The notes below the pieces were generated by a model. It worked only from the letters and a program-made list of their open reading frames with translations, made no database searches and was not told the origin of the DNA. The position numbers and the translations under genes were made by a program. A stretch of DNA of 64,000 bases from Cannabis sativa (taxonomy: Eukaryota > Streptophyta > Magnoliopsida > Rosales > Cannabaceae), in contig NC_083604.1 of the NCBI RefSeq assembly GCF_029168945.1, forward strand, positions 46,557,686 to 46,621,685, written 5' to 3'. Each line of letters starts with the position of its first letter. The first letter of the stretch is position 1. Shown piece by piece: positions 63,986-64,000 of this stretch.

Positions 63986-64000
63986 TGTAAAAGTGAACAA

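Overview
The window is nuclear DNA of a flowering plant, almost certainly a eudicot. The evidence is one spliced plant-type CCCH zinc-finger gene, very AT-rich non-coding DNA, and a dense set of plant transposon families (chromovirus Gypsy, Copia, LINE, CACTA, Mutator-like). The retrotransposon style would fit a rosid, but nothing here fixes the species.

Layout. (1) 1-4654: the only convincing host gene, on the + strand, encoding an about 901-residue protein with an RS-dipeptide tract, three C-x7-C-x5-C-x3-H zinc fingers and a conserved helical C-terminus. It has three coding exons (150-577, 1068-3315, 4625-4654). (2) 4655-12056: a foldback Mutator-like element (5830-6948) and a solo LTR (7043-12051) that itself carries a Gypsy solo LTR (9223-11547) and a rearranged LTR scrap. 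(3) 12057-22600: AT-rich DNA with small foldback elements, a 1.7-kb Mutator-like element (17372-19098), tandem duplications and two long CT microsatellites. (4) 22608-26920: remnants of an LTR, a Gypsy gag scrap, a Copia pol and a LINE. (5) 26921-36560: a complete-length but broken chromovirus on the - strand, with matching LTRs, PBS, PPT and 5-bp target duplication. (6) 36764-50864: a CACTA-type element split by a second, older-looking Gypsy element (39607-50769, + strand), whose RNase H is split in turn by a solo LTR (45023-46908). (7) 50944-53904: a Mutator-like element with a 10-bp target duplication. (8) 53905-64000: AT-rich intergenic DNA with MITEs, including a 339-bp mini-CACTA (57105-57443), and no recognisable gene.

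The transposon boundaries above rest on terminal repeats plus target-site duplications read from the sequence, so most insertions can be ordered. None of the large elements has an intact set of genes. I found no previously undescribed biological system. The most informative observations are the nested insertions, the shared CT-tract position in two LTR families, an LTR scrap bounded by a duplicated flank, palindrome clusters inside LTRs and a CACTA element, and tandem in-phase splice donors in the host gene.
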